This document shows positions 34,039-43,987 of a stretch of DNA of 64,000 nucleotides, piece after piece (positions within the stretch are counted from its first letter, which is position 1; every line of letters begins with the position of its first letter). This DNA is from UBA2030 sp049969475. Lineage in GTDB: Bacteria > Bacteroidota > Bacteroidia > Bacteroidales > TTA-H9. The notes beneath the pieces are model-generated. The model saw nothing but the letters and a program-made list of their open reading frames with translations, made no database searches and was not told the origin of the DNA. The translations under genes were made by a program, and so were the position numbers. Location: assembly GCA_049969475.1 (NCBI GenBank), contig JBMFOU010000001.1, positions 124,001-188,000 on the forward strand, read 5' to 3'.

Positions 34039-34983
34039 TTAGTCTTCAAGGATTTTCATCTCATCGAGAACGTTCATCAGCTCTTTAACAGATTTTGCTG
34101 ATTCGTGTAATTGTTTCATTTCTTCCTCGTTAAGTTTAATCTCAATGATTTCTTCAATGCCATTGCGCCCGAGTTTTACAGGAACTCCCACAAATACGTC
34201 CTTGAGTCCATATTCTCCGTTAAGGTAAACGCTAACGGGGAATACCCTGCGTTGGTCGTCTACGATGGCCTCTACCATTTGGGCAGCAGCAGCTCCCGGG
34301 GCATACCAGGCCGAGGTTCCCATCAGGTTGACGAGCTCACCACCACCCTTGCGGGTACGTTCTACAATTTTATCGATTTCATCTTTACCTAGCAGGTCGG
34401 TGATAGGAATGCCATTCACGGAGGTGTAACGGGGTAGGGGAACCATAGTGTCGCCATGACCTCCCAGGAGCAGACCATGCACATCTTTGGGCGATACATC
34501 CAGTGCGTTGGCAATGAAGGTCTTGTAGCGTCCGGTGTCGAGAATGCCTGCCATACCGAAGACTTTAGTGGGCGATTTGGCGGCTGCTTTCCAGGCAGCA
34601 TAGGTCATCACATCGAGGGGGTTGGATACTACAATAATAATGGCCTCGGGAGAATACTTTATGACCTTTTCGGTAACCTCTTTAACGATAATGGCATTGG
34701 TTTTAATGAGATCGTCGCGGCTCATGCCTGGTTTACGGGGCAATCCAGAGGTAATAACCACTACACCCGACCCTTTGGTTCGAAGATAATCGTTGGTAAC
34801 TCCTACAACTTTCGTGTTGAAGTGGTTGATGGGACCTGCCTGCCAGATGTCGAGGGCCTTACCTTCTGCCAGCCCTTCCTTAATGTCAAGCAACACCAGC
34901 TCGCGGCAAAGGTCTTTGTGGGCAATTACATTGGCTACTGTGGCTCCCACGTTGCCAGCTCCTATGACAGTGATTTTGTTCAT
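34039..34983 (-). CDS. mdh: malate dehydrogenase
   Basis: This 314-residue LDH-like NAD-dependent enzyme interconverts malate and oxaloacetate. The nucleotide fold has GAGNVGAT at residues 8-15 and LLDIKEG as the acidic end of the second strand, favouring NAD. The substrate arginine is in LPRKPGMSRDDL and the catalytic histidine in LLLGGHGDTMVP. It lies 38 bp downstream of pckA on the same strand, so the two are likely one transcript. Together they form the oxaloacetate/malate branch used in succinate- or propionate-forming fermentation and in gluconeogenesis. Confidence 0.95.
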   Translation of the reverse strand: MNKITVIGAGNVGATVANVIAHKDLCRELVLLDIKEGLAEGKALDIWQAGPINHFNTKVVGVTNDYLRTKGSGVVVITSGLPRKPGMSRDDLIKTNAIIVKEVTEKVIKYSPEAIIIVVSNPLDVMTYAAWKAAAKSPTKVFGMAGILDTGRYKTFIANALDVSPKDVHGLLLGGHGDTMVPLPRYTSVNGIPITDLLGKDEIDKIVERTRKGGGELVNLMGTSAWYAPGAAAAQMVEAIVDDQRRVFPVSVYLNGEYGLKDVFVGVPVKLGRNGIEEIIEIKLNEEEMKQLHESAKSVKELMNVLDEMKILED

Positions 34984-35021
34984 GGTATTAAAGTTTTATT
35001 AAGAGTTTTTTTTAGCTTCTG

Positions 35022-36659
35022 TTAAATTCTAGGCCCAGCTGCTACCAGCATGCGGCCTTCTTCGTTGTCGGTAAATGACTCAAAATTTTCAATAAAGCGG
35101 GCAGCGAGGTCACGGGCTGCTTTGTCCCAATCGGCGGGATTGGGCCAGAGGTTACGCTGACAAAGTATTTTGCTATCCACTCCATGAACTTTTTTGGGGA
35201 TAGCCAGATTGAAGTAGGGAATGGTTTCGAATTCGCCCTCGTCGATTGAACCATCAAGAATGGCATCGATAATGGCGCGGGTGCTGGGAATATCAATACG
35301 CTTGCCTACCCCATAGGGCCCGCCTATCCAACCGGTATTTACCAGGTAAGCCTGACTTCCGTGTTCATCAATTTTCTTGGCCAACTCGCGAGCATATACC
35401 GTGGGATGCAACAGGAGGAAAGCAGCACCGAAGCATGACGAGAACGTTGGGCTGGGTTCTTTAATACCTCGTTCGGTTCCGGCTACCTTGGCGGTATACC
35501 CCGTGAGGAAATAGTACATAGTTTGCTCGCGGGTGAGCTTGGCTACCGGAGGTAAAACCCCAAAGGCATCAGCCGTGAGAAAGATGATTTTTTGGGCATG
35601 ACCCGCCTTTGAGACAGGTTTGACTATATTGTTGATGTGATAAATGGGATACGAAACCCGGGTATTCTCAGTTTTGGCTGCACTACTGAAATCAATTTCG
35701 CCGGTCACAGGATCATATACCACATTCTCGAGCAAGGCATCGCGGCGAATAGCATTATATATATCGGGCTCGTTTTCTTTGCTTAGGTTGATGCATTTAG
35801 CATAGCATCCACCTTCAAAATTGAAAACGCCTTCATCGTCCCAGCCATGTTCGTCATCGCCTATGAGCTTGCGTTTAGGATCGGCCGAAAGGGTGGTTTT
35901 ACCGGTTCCTGAAAGCCCAAAGAAAATAGCTACATCCCCCTTGTCTCCAACATTGGCAGAGCAATGCATCGAGGCTATACCTTTCAGTGGCAGATAATAG
36001 TTCATTACCGAGAAAAAGCCTTTCTTGATTTCTCCTCCATACCAGGTTCCACCAACAACGGCTTTTCTTTCTTTTAGATTGAAAGCCACAAATACTTCAC
36101 TGTTTAGCCCATGCTCTTTCCATTTTGGGTCTGTAGTTTTACAGGCATTGAGCATCACGAAGTCGGGTTCAAAGTTTTCGAGTTCCTCCTCGCTGGGCCT
36201 GATAAACATGTTTTTAACAAAATGTGCCATCCAGGCCACTTCAGTCACAACTCTGATTTTTAGCCGAGTATCGGGATTGGCTCCGGCAAAGCCATCCTGC
36301 ACGTATATTTTTTTCCCACTCAGCTGGCGCGCCGAAATATCATACAGGTCTTTCCAAACAGCCTCGCTGATGGGCTTATTGTCCGACGATTTGCGTCCGG
36401 GTGTCTTCCACCAAATGTGATGTTTCGAGGTTTCTTCTTCAACAATGTATTTGTCTTTTGGCGAACGGCCGGTAAAGATTCCGGTATCTACAGCCACAGC
36501 TCCCGTATTGGTTACAAATCCTTTTTCAAAACCTTCCAGTGAAGGATCGGTTTCGTGCCGAAAAAGTTCGTCGTAGCTCAGATTGTGATATACCTCTTTC
36601 AGGTTTTCAAGACCGTAGCTGTTCAGGTCAGCTTTAATTTTCTGTATGTTGAGTGCCAT
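35022..36659 (-). CDS. pckA: phosphoenolpyruvate carboxykinase (ATP)
   Basis: This 545-residue enzyme interconverts oxaloacetate and phosphoenolpyruvate with ATP/ADP. The motifs are the P-loop GLSGTGKTTLSADPKR, the metal-binding GDDEHGWDDEGVFNFEGGCY, the signature TGWIGGPYGVGKRI and the early TGRSPKDKYIV. The length is normal. In anaerobic Bacteroidota it usually runs in the carboxylating direction toward oxaloacetate. It is upstream of mdh in an apparent two-gene operon, and maeB lies next upstream with its own promoter box. Confidence 0.96.
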   Translation of the reverse strand: MALNIQKIKADLNSYGLENLKEVYHNLSYDELFRHETDPSLEGFEKGFVTNTGAVAVDTGIFTGRSPKDKYIVEEETSKHHIWWKTPGRKSSDNKPISEAVWKDLYDISARQLSGKKIYVQDGFAGANPDTRLKIRVVTEVAWMAHFVKNMFIRPSEEELENFEPDFVMLNACKTTDPKWKEHGLNSEVFVAFNLKERKAVVGGTWYGGEIKKGFFSVMNYYLPLKGIASMHCSANVGDKGDVAIFFGLSGTGKTTLSADPKRKLIGDDEHGWDDEGVFNFEGGCYAKCINLSKENEPDIYNAIRRDALLENVVYDPVTGEIDFSSAAKTENTRVSYPIYHINNIVKPVSKAGHAQKIIFLTADAFGVLPPVAKLTREQTMYYFLTGYTAKVAGTERGIKEPSPTFSSCFGAAFLLLHPTVYARELAKKIDEHGSQAYLVNTGWIGGPYGVGKRIDIPSTRAIIDAILDGSIDEGEFETIPYFNLAIPKKVHGVDSKILCQRNLWPNPADWDKAARDLAARFIENFESFTDNEEGRMLVAAGPRI

Positions 36660-36693
36660 AAGAAATGATTAATTATTATTAATTTTTGATATG

Positions 36694-36724
36694 CAAATAT
36701 CTAAATTGTATTTAAATCCGCAAA
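36694..36724 (-). promoter_or_regulatory. promoter of pckA-mdh
   Basis: Read on the minus strand, TTTG (36721-36724), a 19-bp spacer and GATATTTG (36694-36701) match the Bacteroidota promoter with one mismatch in the -7 box. It lies 34 bp upstream of the ATG. Confidence 0.6.
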
Positions 36725-36887
36725 CGTTTTCTGGGAGGATATTATTGAATCCTTCTCTTGGCCTCATGGGCAGAGGGTGCTGTTTTCGTGGCAAACATAA
36801 TAAAAATACATGTGAGCCCGATCTGCCCAATTCTGCATAATCGGTATTATCGCTTGAGTAAATTGTGCTTAAGAAAAGGTCGCCTGG

Positions 36888-39173
36888 TTAGCTTTCCTTG
36901 AGTTTTTGGGCGTCGAGCGTGGCCAGGCAAACCATGTTTACAATATTGTTCACTGTACTACCCATTTGTAAAACGTGAATCGGTTTGCGAAGCCCGAGTA
37001 ATACGGGTCCGATGGCATCGCGGTCGTGGAGTTGCATAACCAGTTTGTAGGCGGCATTTCCAGCGGTAAGGTAAGGGAATATAAACACATTGGCGGAGGC
37101 ATTTGCCAGTTTCGACCAGGGGAAATATTCCTTCATCATTTCTGGGTTCAGTGCAAAATCGGCCTGAATATCTCCATCTACGATCAGGTCGGGATGTTCA
37201 GCGTGCAAACGGGCAACAGCCTGCTGTACCTTAGTGGGTATGGCTCCTTTCACCGATCCAAAATTGGAGTAGGAAATCATGGCAACACGAGGGGTGATAC
37301 CAAAATTCCTGACCGCTTCAGCTACCTGCAAGGTGATTTCAACCAGTGTGTCAGAGGTCGGATTCATGTTTACCGTGGTGTCGGCAAAAAACAACATGCC
37401 TTTTGAGGTATTCAGAATGTACATACCTGAAACCACACTCCAGCGGTCCTGTTTACCAATGATTTCGAGGGCTGGTCTTATGGTATCGGGGTAAGAAGTG
37501 GTGAGTCCTGATATCATACCGTCGGCATAGCCAATTTCTACCAACATGGGGCCGAAATAGTTGCGGTGATGCATGCGCTCGCAGGCCACCTGTAGGGTTA
37601 CTCCCTTGCGCCGGCGCTTTTCGTGAAACATACGGGCAAATTCTTGCCTGCGCTCTCTTTCTTTTTCTGAACGGGGATCAATGATTTCTACATCCTCCAG
37701 TTCCAAATCGTTTTCAGAAATCATTTTGCGAATTCGAGCCTCGTTACCCAGCAAAATGGGTCGGGTTATTCCTTCTTGCAGGCAGATCTCAGCCGCCTTA
37801 AGGATTTTGTAGTTTTCGGCTTCGGCAAAAACAATGCGTTGCGGTTTCTTTTGTGCTTTGGCTTTTATTTGTCTGACAATGGGATTACCGAGTCCCATGC
37901 GACGGCTCAGCTCTTCGCGGTAGGCTTCCCAGTTGGTAATGGGGCTGCGCGCTACTCCCGTTTCCATTGCAGCCTGTGCAACGGCCGGTGCCACATGCAA
38001 TATAAGTCGGGGATCATTAGGCTTGGGAATAATGTATTCTGGTCCAAATTTTAAATTGGAAACGCCATAAGCCCGATTGACTTCTTCAGGCGTGGGTTCT
38101 TTCGCCAAATGTGCCAATGCATAAGCAGCAGCCAGTTTCATTTCATCGTTAATCTTGGTGGCCCTTACATCGAGCGCTCCTCTGAAGATATAGGGGAACC
38201 CCAATACATTGTTTATCTGGTTGGGATAGTCGCTTCGACCCGTCGCCATGATGATGTCGCTTCGTGCCGAAGTCCCCTCTTCATAAGTAATTTCGGGTAC
38301 GGGGTTTGCCAGGGCGAAAACAATGGGATGAGGGGCCATCTTCATGAGCCACTCTTTCTTGAGAACCCCTGCCACCGAGAGTCCTAAAAACATATCAGCC
38401 CCTTCGAGAGCCTCTTCAAGGGTCAGGAGTTTTCCGTCGCTGGCAAACTGCTTTTTCACTGCATTGAGGTCAGTACGCGATACATGAAGCATACCTTTGC
38501 TATCGAACATTACGATGTTTTCAGGCCGGGCTCCTAATTTGATATATAACTTAATACAGGAAATAGCGGCAGCTCCTGCGCCATTCACTACGATGCGTAT
38601 CTTCGATATTTCTTTACCTGTTATTTCGAGGGCATTGAGCAATCCTGCCGAAGTGATAATCGCGGTACCATGCTGGTCGTCGTGCATTACAGGGATGTTG
38701 AGCTCTTCCTTGAGCCGGTCTTCAATTTCAAAGCATTCCGGCGCTTTGATGTCTTCGAGGTTTATACCTCCGAAGGTGGGTGCGATGGCTTTGACAATCT
38801 GAACTAATCGGTCGGGATCCTTTTCATCGATTTCTATATCAAAAACATCGATGTCGGCGTATATTTTGAAGAGAAAGCCTTTTCCTTCCATTACTGGCTT
38901 TCCGGCCTCGGGGCCAATATCGCCCAGGCCTAATACGGCCGTTCCGTTGCTGATCACTGCTACCAAGTTGCCCTTAGTAGTGTATTTGTAGACATCATCA
39001 GGATTTTTTTGTATTTCGAGGCAGGGCACTGCCACACCCGGGGTGTAGGCAAGCGAAAGATCGCGCTGCGAATGATAGGGTTTAGTGGGTTTTACTTCAA
39101 TTTTTCCTGGCCTTCCCTCCGAATGGTAGGCAAGCGCCAGTTTGGCCAGAAAATTCTTGTCTGGGGTACTCAT
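36888..39173 (-). CDS. maeB: NADP-type malic enzyme with phosphotransacetylase domain
   Basis: This 761-residue fusion has a malic enzyme part (about residues 20-385; SLAYTPGVAVPCLEI, VISNGTAVLGLGDIG, LNIPVMHDDQHGTA and the Rossmann VVNGAGAAAISC) and a C-terminal phosphate acetyl/butyryltransferase-like domain (about 430-755). It decarboxylates malate to pyruvate; the second domain is regulatory in studied homologues, binding acetyl-CoA. The length matches MaeB of E. coli (759). It lies 228 bp upstream of pckA on the same strand. Three genes in a row thus handle malate, oxaloacetate, PEP and pyruvate. Confidence 0.95.
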   Translation of the reverse strand: MSTPDKNFLAKLALAYHSEGRPGKIEVKPTKPYHSQRDLSLAYTPGVAVPCLEIQKNPDDVYKYTTKGNLVAVISNGTAVLGLGDIGPEAGKPVMEGKGFLFKIYADIDVFDIEIDEKDPDRLVQIVKAIAPTFGGINLEDIKAPECFEIEDRLKEELNIPVMHDDQHGTAIITSAGLLNALEITGKEISKIRIVVNGAGAAAISCIKLYIKLGARPENIVMFDSKGMLHVSRTDLNAVKKQFASDGKLLTLEEALEGADMFLGLSVAGVLKKEWLMKMAPHPIVFALANPVPEITYEEGTSARSDIIMATGRSDYPNQINNVLGFPYIFRGALDVRATKINDEMKLAAAYALAHLAKEPTPEEVNRAYGVSNLKFGPEYIIPKPNDPRLILHVAPAVAQAAMETGVARSPITNWEAYREELSRRMGLGNPIVRQIKAKAQKKPQRIVFAEAENYKILKAAEICLQEGITRPILLGNEARIRKMISENDLELEDVEIIDPRSEKERERRQEFARMFHEKRRRKGVTLQVACERMHHRNYFGPMLVEIGYADGMISGLTTSYPDTIRPALEIIGKQDRWSVVSGMYILNTSKGMLFFADTTVNMNPTSDTLVEITLQVAEAVRNFGITPRVAMISYSNFGSVKGAIPTKVQQAVARLHAEHPDLIVDGDIQADFALNPEMMKEYFPWSKLANASANVFIFPYLTAGNAAYKLVMQLHDRDAIGPVLLGLRKPIHVLQMGSTVNNIVNMVCLATLDAQKLKES

Positions 39174-39229
39174 AGGTTTAGGGTTTTGGTGTATTTAATT
39201 TTGTTCAGTCTGGTGTTTGATTCTCTAAA

Positions 39230-39237
39230 CAAAGCTA
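39230..39237 (-). promoter_or_regulatory. -7 box for maeB
   Basis: On the minus strand TAGCTTTG fits TAnnTTTG, 56 bp upstream of the ATG at 39173. Confidence 0.45.
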
Positions 39238-39283
39238 TGAATTTCACAGGAAAAATGAAGGTTTTTTAATATTCCGACTTGAA

Positions 39284-39316
39284 AATAAAAAACCGGATGA
39301 CTAAGCCACCCGGTTT
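39284..39316 (-). terminator. terminator of the BACON-repeat protein gene
   Basis: The stem AAACCGG/CCGGTTT has a 13-nt loop. On the minus strand it is followed by TTTTTTATTTT. It lies 23 bp after the stop codon at 39340. Confidence 0.8.
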
Positions 39317-39339
39317 ATCCTTCCCTGAAACAAAGAAGA

Positions 39340-42300
39340 CTATTGAATTACTAATTTGCGGTAAAAAGTTTGACCGTTAAGGGTGATTGTAGCTGTGTAA
39401 ACCCCTGCCGCCTGATTGTCCAGGTCAATGATGTAATGATCTTTCCCTTCCAGCGTCTGATGGCTGATTTTTCTGCCCGAAGGATCATGGATTGTTAGAA
39501 CCATGTTAAAAGTATGATTTCCTTCGGCGGTAATGGTAAACCTGCCCTGTGAAGGATTGGGGTAGATGCGGATGATACCCCGTTCTTCAGGATAACCTAC
39601 GCCCAAGGGCAATTGAATGAGTTGAGCAATTTGGGGTGTTCCACCCGTGGGTGTAACGGTAATGTTGGCGGTGCGAGTATCGGTAGATACATTCTCCTCA
39701 TAATCTGCCTGGAGCGAGCCATTACCTGTGCCGGTCGGAGTTACCAGGCACCAGGGAGCATCCGATATGGCTGACCACGAAGTATTGCTCGTAATGTCGA
39801 AAAAAGCAGTTCCTGCAGCGCCGTCCACTGTCAAGCTTTGAGGGTTGATATTCAACCAGGGGGCTGCGCCGCTCTGAGTGACTGTAACAGTGACGGGGAC
39901 TGTTCCCGGGGCGTTTACTGTAATGAAAGCTACCCGACTTTGTACGGTGGTGTTTTCTTCGTAATTGGCTGTGAGCGTACCATTTCCATTGCCTGAAGGA
40001 GGATCTATAGTGCACCAGGTGACGTTGGATACTGCGTTCCACGTGGTGTTGCTGCTCACACTGAAAGTGATGCTCCCTGCGGCAGCCGAAACATTCTGAT
40101 TATCAGGTATTACGCTAAGCGTGGGAGTGGCTCCGGCTTGTGTTACGGTAACTACCACAGGCGTTACACCAGCTGCTGCCACCGTAATTTCTGCCACCCT
40201 TTGTGTGGTTGAAGTATTTTCAGTGTATGAGGCAATTAAATTGCCGTTCCCGGTTCCTGAAGGAGTTACTGTACACCAAGTCTGGTTACTCGATGCTGTC
40301 CAAGAAGTATTGGAGCTAACATTGAATGAAGTGGAGCCAGAAGTAGAAGCAACATTTTGATTTTGAGGAATTACGCTGAGGTAGGGACCTGCGGCAGCCT
40401 GGGTTACCGTAACGCTGACCGGAGGCAAACCCGAAGCCGTCACAGTAATGGTAGCAACTCGTTGATAAATAGTTGTATTTTCCTCATAAACAGCGGTTAG
40501 TATTCCGTTGCCATTGCCTGATGGAGGGCTTACCGTACACCAGGTGGCATTGCTTGCAGCAGTCCAATTGGTATTGGAGGTGATAGTAAAATCAACATAA
40601 CCGGCAGGGGGCGATACATTGTAATTGTTTGGCGTAACTGCAAGATTTGGGGCTGCCCCCTCTTGAGTTACAGTTACGGCAACTGGTGGAGCTCCAGCAG
40701 CTGTAACAGTAATGGTAGCTATTCTGGGCGTGGTAGCTATGTTTTCAGTGTAAGTGGCTACTAAAGTACCATTTCCACTTCCCGACGGTGTAACTGTACA
40801 CCAGGTTTGGTCGCTGGAAGCCGCCCAGTTGCCATTGCTGCTTACATTAAATGAGGTACTACCTGCTGCCGCTGTAACATTTTGATTGGAGGGAGTTACT
40901 GTTAGGGTAACAGCTTGCGTGGTTGCATTGGCCGTGATACCTGTTGAATAAACATTGGACGTATTGTAAGAGAATGCTTTGTAGTAGTATGTCGTAATTG
41001 GACTTAGGCCGGTATGGCTGTAGGTGGTATTACTTCCGGCATACAGAACGGTTCCACCACCTGGTAATGTGCTACCGGGTGCATAAGGGGTGCCATTGAC
41101 CGGGGTTCCGAAAGTAGAAGTTGGAGACCAGGCCAATAGTACATTGTCATTGTTAGCGTTGAGGGCCCAGTTCAGATCAATTTGTGAAGGGCTTGTGGCA
41201 GTAGCCATCAGGCTGGCGGGGTTAGGAACTGTTACAGTGCTAACGCAAGTGAGGGTGGCCACCCAGCCTGCGGCTGTCACCGAGGCATCGCTGTGAAATA
41301 CAAAAGTGAGGGCTCCGTCGGCGTTGTTGGCCGTCACAATACCCGGGCTGTTGGTACCACAATAGGTTCCTATTAAAGGCGAGGCTGTAGTGGGACCGTT
41401 GTATATTTTGAGATAATCGTAACTACAGGTTGAACTGGATTCTAAACTGAAACTCGTAAAGGTGACTTTGATGCTGTTTCCCGCAGTCCCCGGATAGAAG
41501 GTAAGCGTAAAGTCCTGATTGTTGCTGTAGTTTGCCGATGGACCGCCTGGATCATAAAAGTTACCACTGCAGGTGTATATGGTTCCGTTCTGCATGTTGA
41601 TATTATCGGATATCACATTGATGTAGTTATTTTTCGTTTTTGTGATATTGCCGTTGACAGTGAGGCTTACGGTTTTTTGTCCTGTAGTGGTATAGGTTAC
41701 TGTATGTGGGCCCTGGGTGGTGGCGGTAGCTGGTGACGCTCCACTGCCAAAATCCCAGCTCCAGGAGTTAACCGTACAGGTGGAGGCGTCAGTGAAAGTG
41801 GTACTGTAACCAATAACTACGGTGGTGGGGTTGGCCGTGAAGTCAGCATTAGCTGTGTTTACCTGAATGTAGTTGTTTTGGGTACTCGTGTTGCTGCCAA
41901 CGGCATTGGTGGCGGTCAGCGAAACGGTGTAGTTACCATAGTTATTAAATTGTACCTGAGGATTTTGTGAAGTAGCACTGGTGCCCCCTACGAAAGTAAC
42001 TGTGCTGGGTGTAAAAGTCCACTGCCAGCTGGTTGGATTTCCGATACTTTGATCAGTGAAGGTAACAGTTTGTCCCAGGCAGGGCAGGGTAGTGCTGGCC
42101 GTAAAACTGGCAGTAGGAGCCACGGGTCCTATTTGAAAGGATGCAATCTTTGTCTTTCGGCTTCCGCCGGAGCCAATATATTGAGTGGTAAGCCAAAAGG
42201 TTTCGTCGTCGGCTGGGTCCACACTCATAGAGGCATAGTCTCCCCATCGGTTACTTCCGGTTTGGGAGTACTGACCTGTGTGGATGGTAACCTCCGGAAC

Positions 42301-43704
42301 GTCCATCGTATTATTACCTGCATTGTGGCCCTCTTGGGTTTGACCTGTATATCTGATCCCCGGATATAGGGAGCTGCTGCTTATACTGTATCCTAGAGCA
42401 ATTTCTCCCGCAGCATTCATGGCTATACTACCCATCCATCGGTTATGGGCATCTGGAGCATAAGTGGCCTGTTGCCTAACTGTCCAGGTGGAGCCTGTTT
42501 TTTGTAACTCATACCAACGTATTCCCGCATGGTCGGTACCATCTACATCTACCGTGTGGCAGGCAACCAGGGTCTGATAGGTTCCGAAATTTCTATACTG
42601 CGGAACATTCATGATTACTTGGGGAATAGCATCCACCTTTTGCGAGGTTCCTTGCTGGGTTATGTTGTTCCAGGTATTGCCAAAGTTGGAGTCGAAAGGA
42701 GCCACATTAATCTGTTGTGTTCTTACGAAAGTGCTGGCAGATGTGTTGTTCCAGTTAACGGATAATTCATAAATCCAGAGTTGGTCGCTCCCTCCTCCGA
42801 TAGCATCGTCGTTAAAGGCGATAAAGATGCCGGGAGAACCTGCCGGAGCAAACGCACCATCATTGTCTGCCGGGGGTACGCAAACGAAGCCGTCGATGGT
42901 TGTAGGTCTCCAGGGGTTGTCAAAACCCACCATTTTGGGATTGGTTCCTCCGGCCAGCATTACAGCGCGTTCGAAAACATAAATGTCGGCACCACTGGTG
43001 TTGTTAGTTCCCATATAATATCCATCTTGCCATATACCAAACTTCGGATAGTCGGGCATGTCGGCTACATCGAAGCTGTATTTGTACCATGTTCCGGTAG
43101 GATCGCTGGTCGTTGAAATGGCAATCAACATGTAATCGTTGGAACCACTCACCGAGAATTCGGCAACGAACCAGCGGTTAGCTTGTTCATCATACAGTAC
43201 AATCGGGTCGCCGTCGTTGTAAGTAGCACCCGGAAGCCCAGTAAACAACGTGTTTATATTGGTGGGGCCAGCTAGCAAAGTCCCAGTTTTGCTATAAACA
43301 GCAAAGGTTGTGTTAATAGTTTGCATATAATGCGAAGGACCTGCTGTTCCATTGCAATCGGGGGGATAATAAGGAGAGCTTTGACCATCCCAGCTCTGGA
43401 TTAGATTGGTGGAATTTTCTGTCATTCCCATAACACTTTGCCAAACGGGGTCTGCTCCTTTGGGTAGGGATGTGGCAGAAAAAGGATATTCTCTTTTCTG
43501 TAGTTTGGGATTGAGTCGCTTGTGTTCCGCACGACTCTTCATGCCTGTCCAGTCTTCTTCGGTGATTACGGGTAAATCTTTTAAAGGTTGTGAAACACCT
43601 AGAAATCTTCCCTCAGTAATAAATACGGGATGAACCGGTACATCTTGCGCCTTTAAAAAAAGGCTTAGTCCGATAAAAGTAAGTAGAAATAATACGGGTC
43701 TCAT
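39340..43704 (-). CDS. T9SS cargo: PKD, CUB, FnIII and five BACON domains
   Basis: This 1454-residue secreted protein has a signal peptide (VLFLLTFIGLSLFLKAQ) and a ~450-residue N-terminal region that I cannot assign to a family (W-rich, with CNGTAGPSHYMQT and VLYDEQANRWFVAEFS; propeller-like). Then come two PKD domains (about 530-700), a CUB domain (about 700-822, CSYDYLKIYNGP), a fibronectin type III domain (about 825-930), and five tandem BACON domains (about 933-1365). These repeat L.V.P...NV....G...F.(V/I)(T/S)SN, TWC and NG.L.A.Y.EN every 87-88 residues. The last ~80 residues are a type A T9SS sorting domain (IIRIYPNPSQGRF, GVYTATI, RKLVIQ). BACON domains are linked to carbohydrate or mucin binding in Bacteroidota; no catalytic domain is recognised. 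Confidence 0.9.
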   Translation of the reverse strand: MRPVLFLLTFIGLSLFLKAQDVPVHPVFITEGRFLGVSQPLKDLPVITEEDWTGMKSRAEHKRLNPKLQKREYPFSATSLPKGADPVWQSVMGMTENSTNLIQSWDGQSSPYYPPDCNGTAGPSHYMQTINTTFAVYSKTGTLLAGPTNINTLFTGLPGATYNDGDPIVLYDEQANRWFVAEFSVSGSNDYMLIAISTTSDPTGTWYKYSFDVADMPDYPKFGIWQDGYYMGTNNTSGADIYVFERAVMLAGGTNPKMVGFDNPWRPTTIDGFVCVPPADNDGAFAPAGSPGIFIAFNDDAIGGGSDQLWIYELSVNWNNTSASTFVRTQQINVAPFDSNFGNTWNNITQQGTSQKVDAIPQVIMNVPQYRNFGTYQTLVACHTVDVDGTDHAGIRWYELQKTGSTWTVRQQATYAPDAHNRWMGSIAMNAAGEIALGYSISSSSLYPGIRYTGQTQEGHNAGNNTMDVPEVTIHTGQYSQTGSNRWGDYASMSVDPADDETFWLTTQYIGSGGSRKTKIASFQIGPVAPTASFTASTTLPCLGQTVTFTDQSIGNPTSWQWTFTPSTVTFVGGTSATSQNPQVQFNNYGNYTVSLTATNAVGSNTSTQNNYIQVNTANADFTANPTTVVIGYSTTFTDASTCTVNSWSWDFGSGASPATATTQGPHTVTYTTTGQKTVSLTVNGNITKTKNNYINVISDNINMQNGTIYTCSGNFYDPGGPSANYSNNQDFTLTFYPGTAGNSIKVTFTSFSLESSSTCSYDYLKIYNGPTTASPLIGTYCGTNSPGIVTANNADGALTFVFHSDASVTAAGWVATLTCVSTVTVPNPASLMATATSPSQIDLNWALNANNDNVLLAWSPTSTFGTPVNGTPYAPGSTLPGGGTVLYAGSNTTYSHTGLSPITTYYYKAFSYNTSNVYSTGITANATTQAVTLTVTPSNQNVTAAAGSTSFNVSSNGNWAASSDQTWCTVTPSGSGNGTLVATYTENIATTPRIATITVTAAGAPPVAVTVTQEGAAPNLAVTPNNYNVSPPAGYVDFTITSNTNWTAASNATWCTVSPPSGNGNGILTAVYEENTTIYQRVATITVTASGLPPVSVTVTQAAAGPYLSVIPQNQNVASTSGSTSFNVSSNTSWTASSNQTWCTVTPSGTGNGNLIASYTENTSTTQRVAEITVAAAGVTPVVVTVTQAGATPTLSVIPDNQNVSAAAGSITFSVSSNTTWNAVSNVTWCTIDPPSGNGNGTLTANYEENTTVQSRVAFITVNAPGTVPVTVTVTQSGAAPWLNINPQSLTVDGAAGTAFFDITSNTSWSAISDAPWCLVTPTGTGNGSLQADYEENVSTDTRTANITVTPTGGTPQIAQLIQLPLGVGYPEERGIIRIYPNPSQGRFTITAEGNHTFNMVLTIHDPSGRKISHQTLEGKDHYIIDLDNQAAGVYTATITLNGQTFYRKLVIQ
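39610..40910 (-). repeat. five tandem BACON-coding repeats
   Basis: Units of about 261-264 bp begin near 40909, 40645, 40381, 40120 and 39855. Units 1-4 are most alike; unit 5 is diverged toward the sorting domain. Confidence 0.85.
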
Positions 43705-43723
43705 GCGTAATGGATTAATCTTA

Positions 43724-43731
43724 CAAATTTA
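43724..43731 (-). promoter_or_regulatory. -7 box for the BACON-repeat protein gene
   Basis: On the minus strand TAAATTTG fits TAnnTTTG, 19 bp upstream of the ATG. Confidence 0.5.
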
Positions 43732-43881
43732 AAACTTTTAAAACGTGAAAATATGTAGATTATAATCCGTGCAAATCTCTATTGAATCCTTTATTCATTT
43801 ATCCATTACTTAAATTACCGCCCCATGCAGAGTACTTGAGATGTTGGGATGCTTAAAGCTAGGATGGCTTCAAAATGAAAC

Positions 43882-43922
43882 AAAAAAACCAGGCCTAAGG
43901 TTAATGATACTTAAAACCTGGT
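43882..43922 (-). terminator. terminator of porX
   Basis: The stem ACCAGG/CCTGGT (43888-43893 with 43917-43922) has a 23-nt loop. On the minus strand it is followed by TTTTTTG. It lies 65 bp after the porX stop. Confidence 0.6.
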
Positions 43923-43987
43923 ACTCAATTTTTCGTTGGGTTTGCTTCTAGACCTGAGATTATCACAAGATAACATGTCGAGCAATT

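Noticed and set aside
39610..40910. Regular ~262-bp repeats that could suggest a CRISPR or satellite
   Set aside because: They are in-frame BACON domains of one gene, differ at many bases and have no short repeats with spacers.
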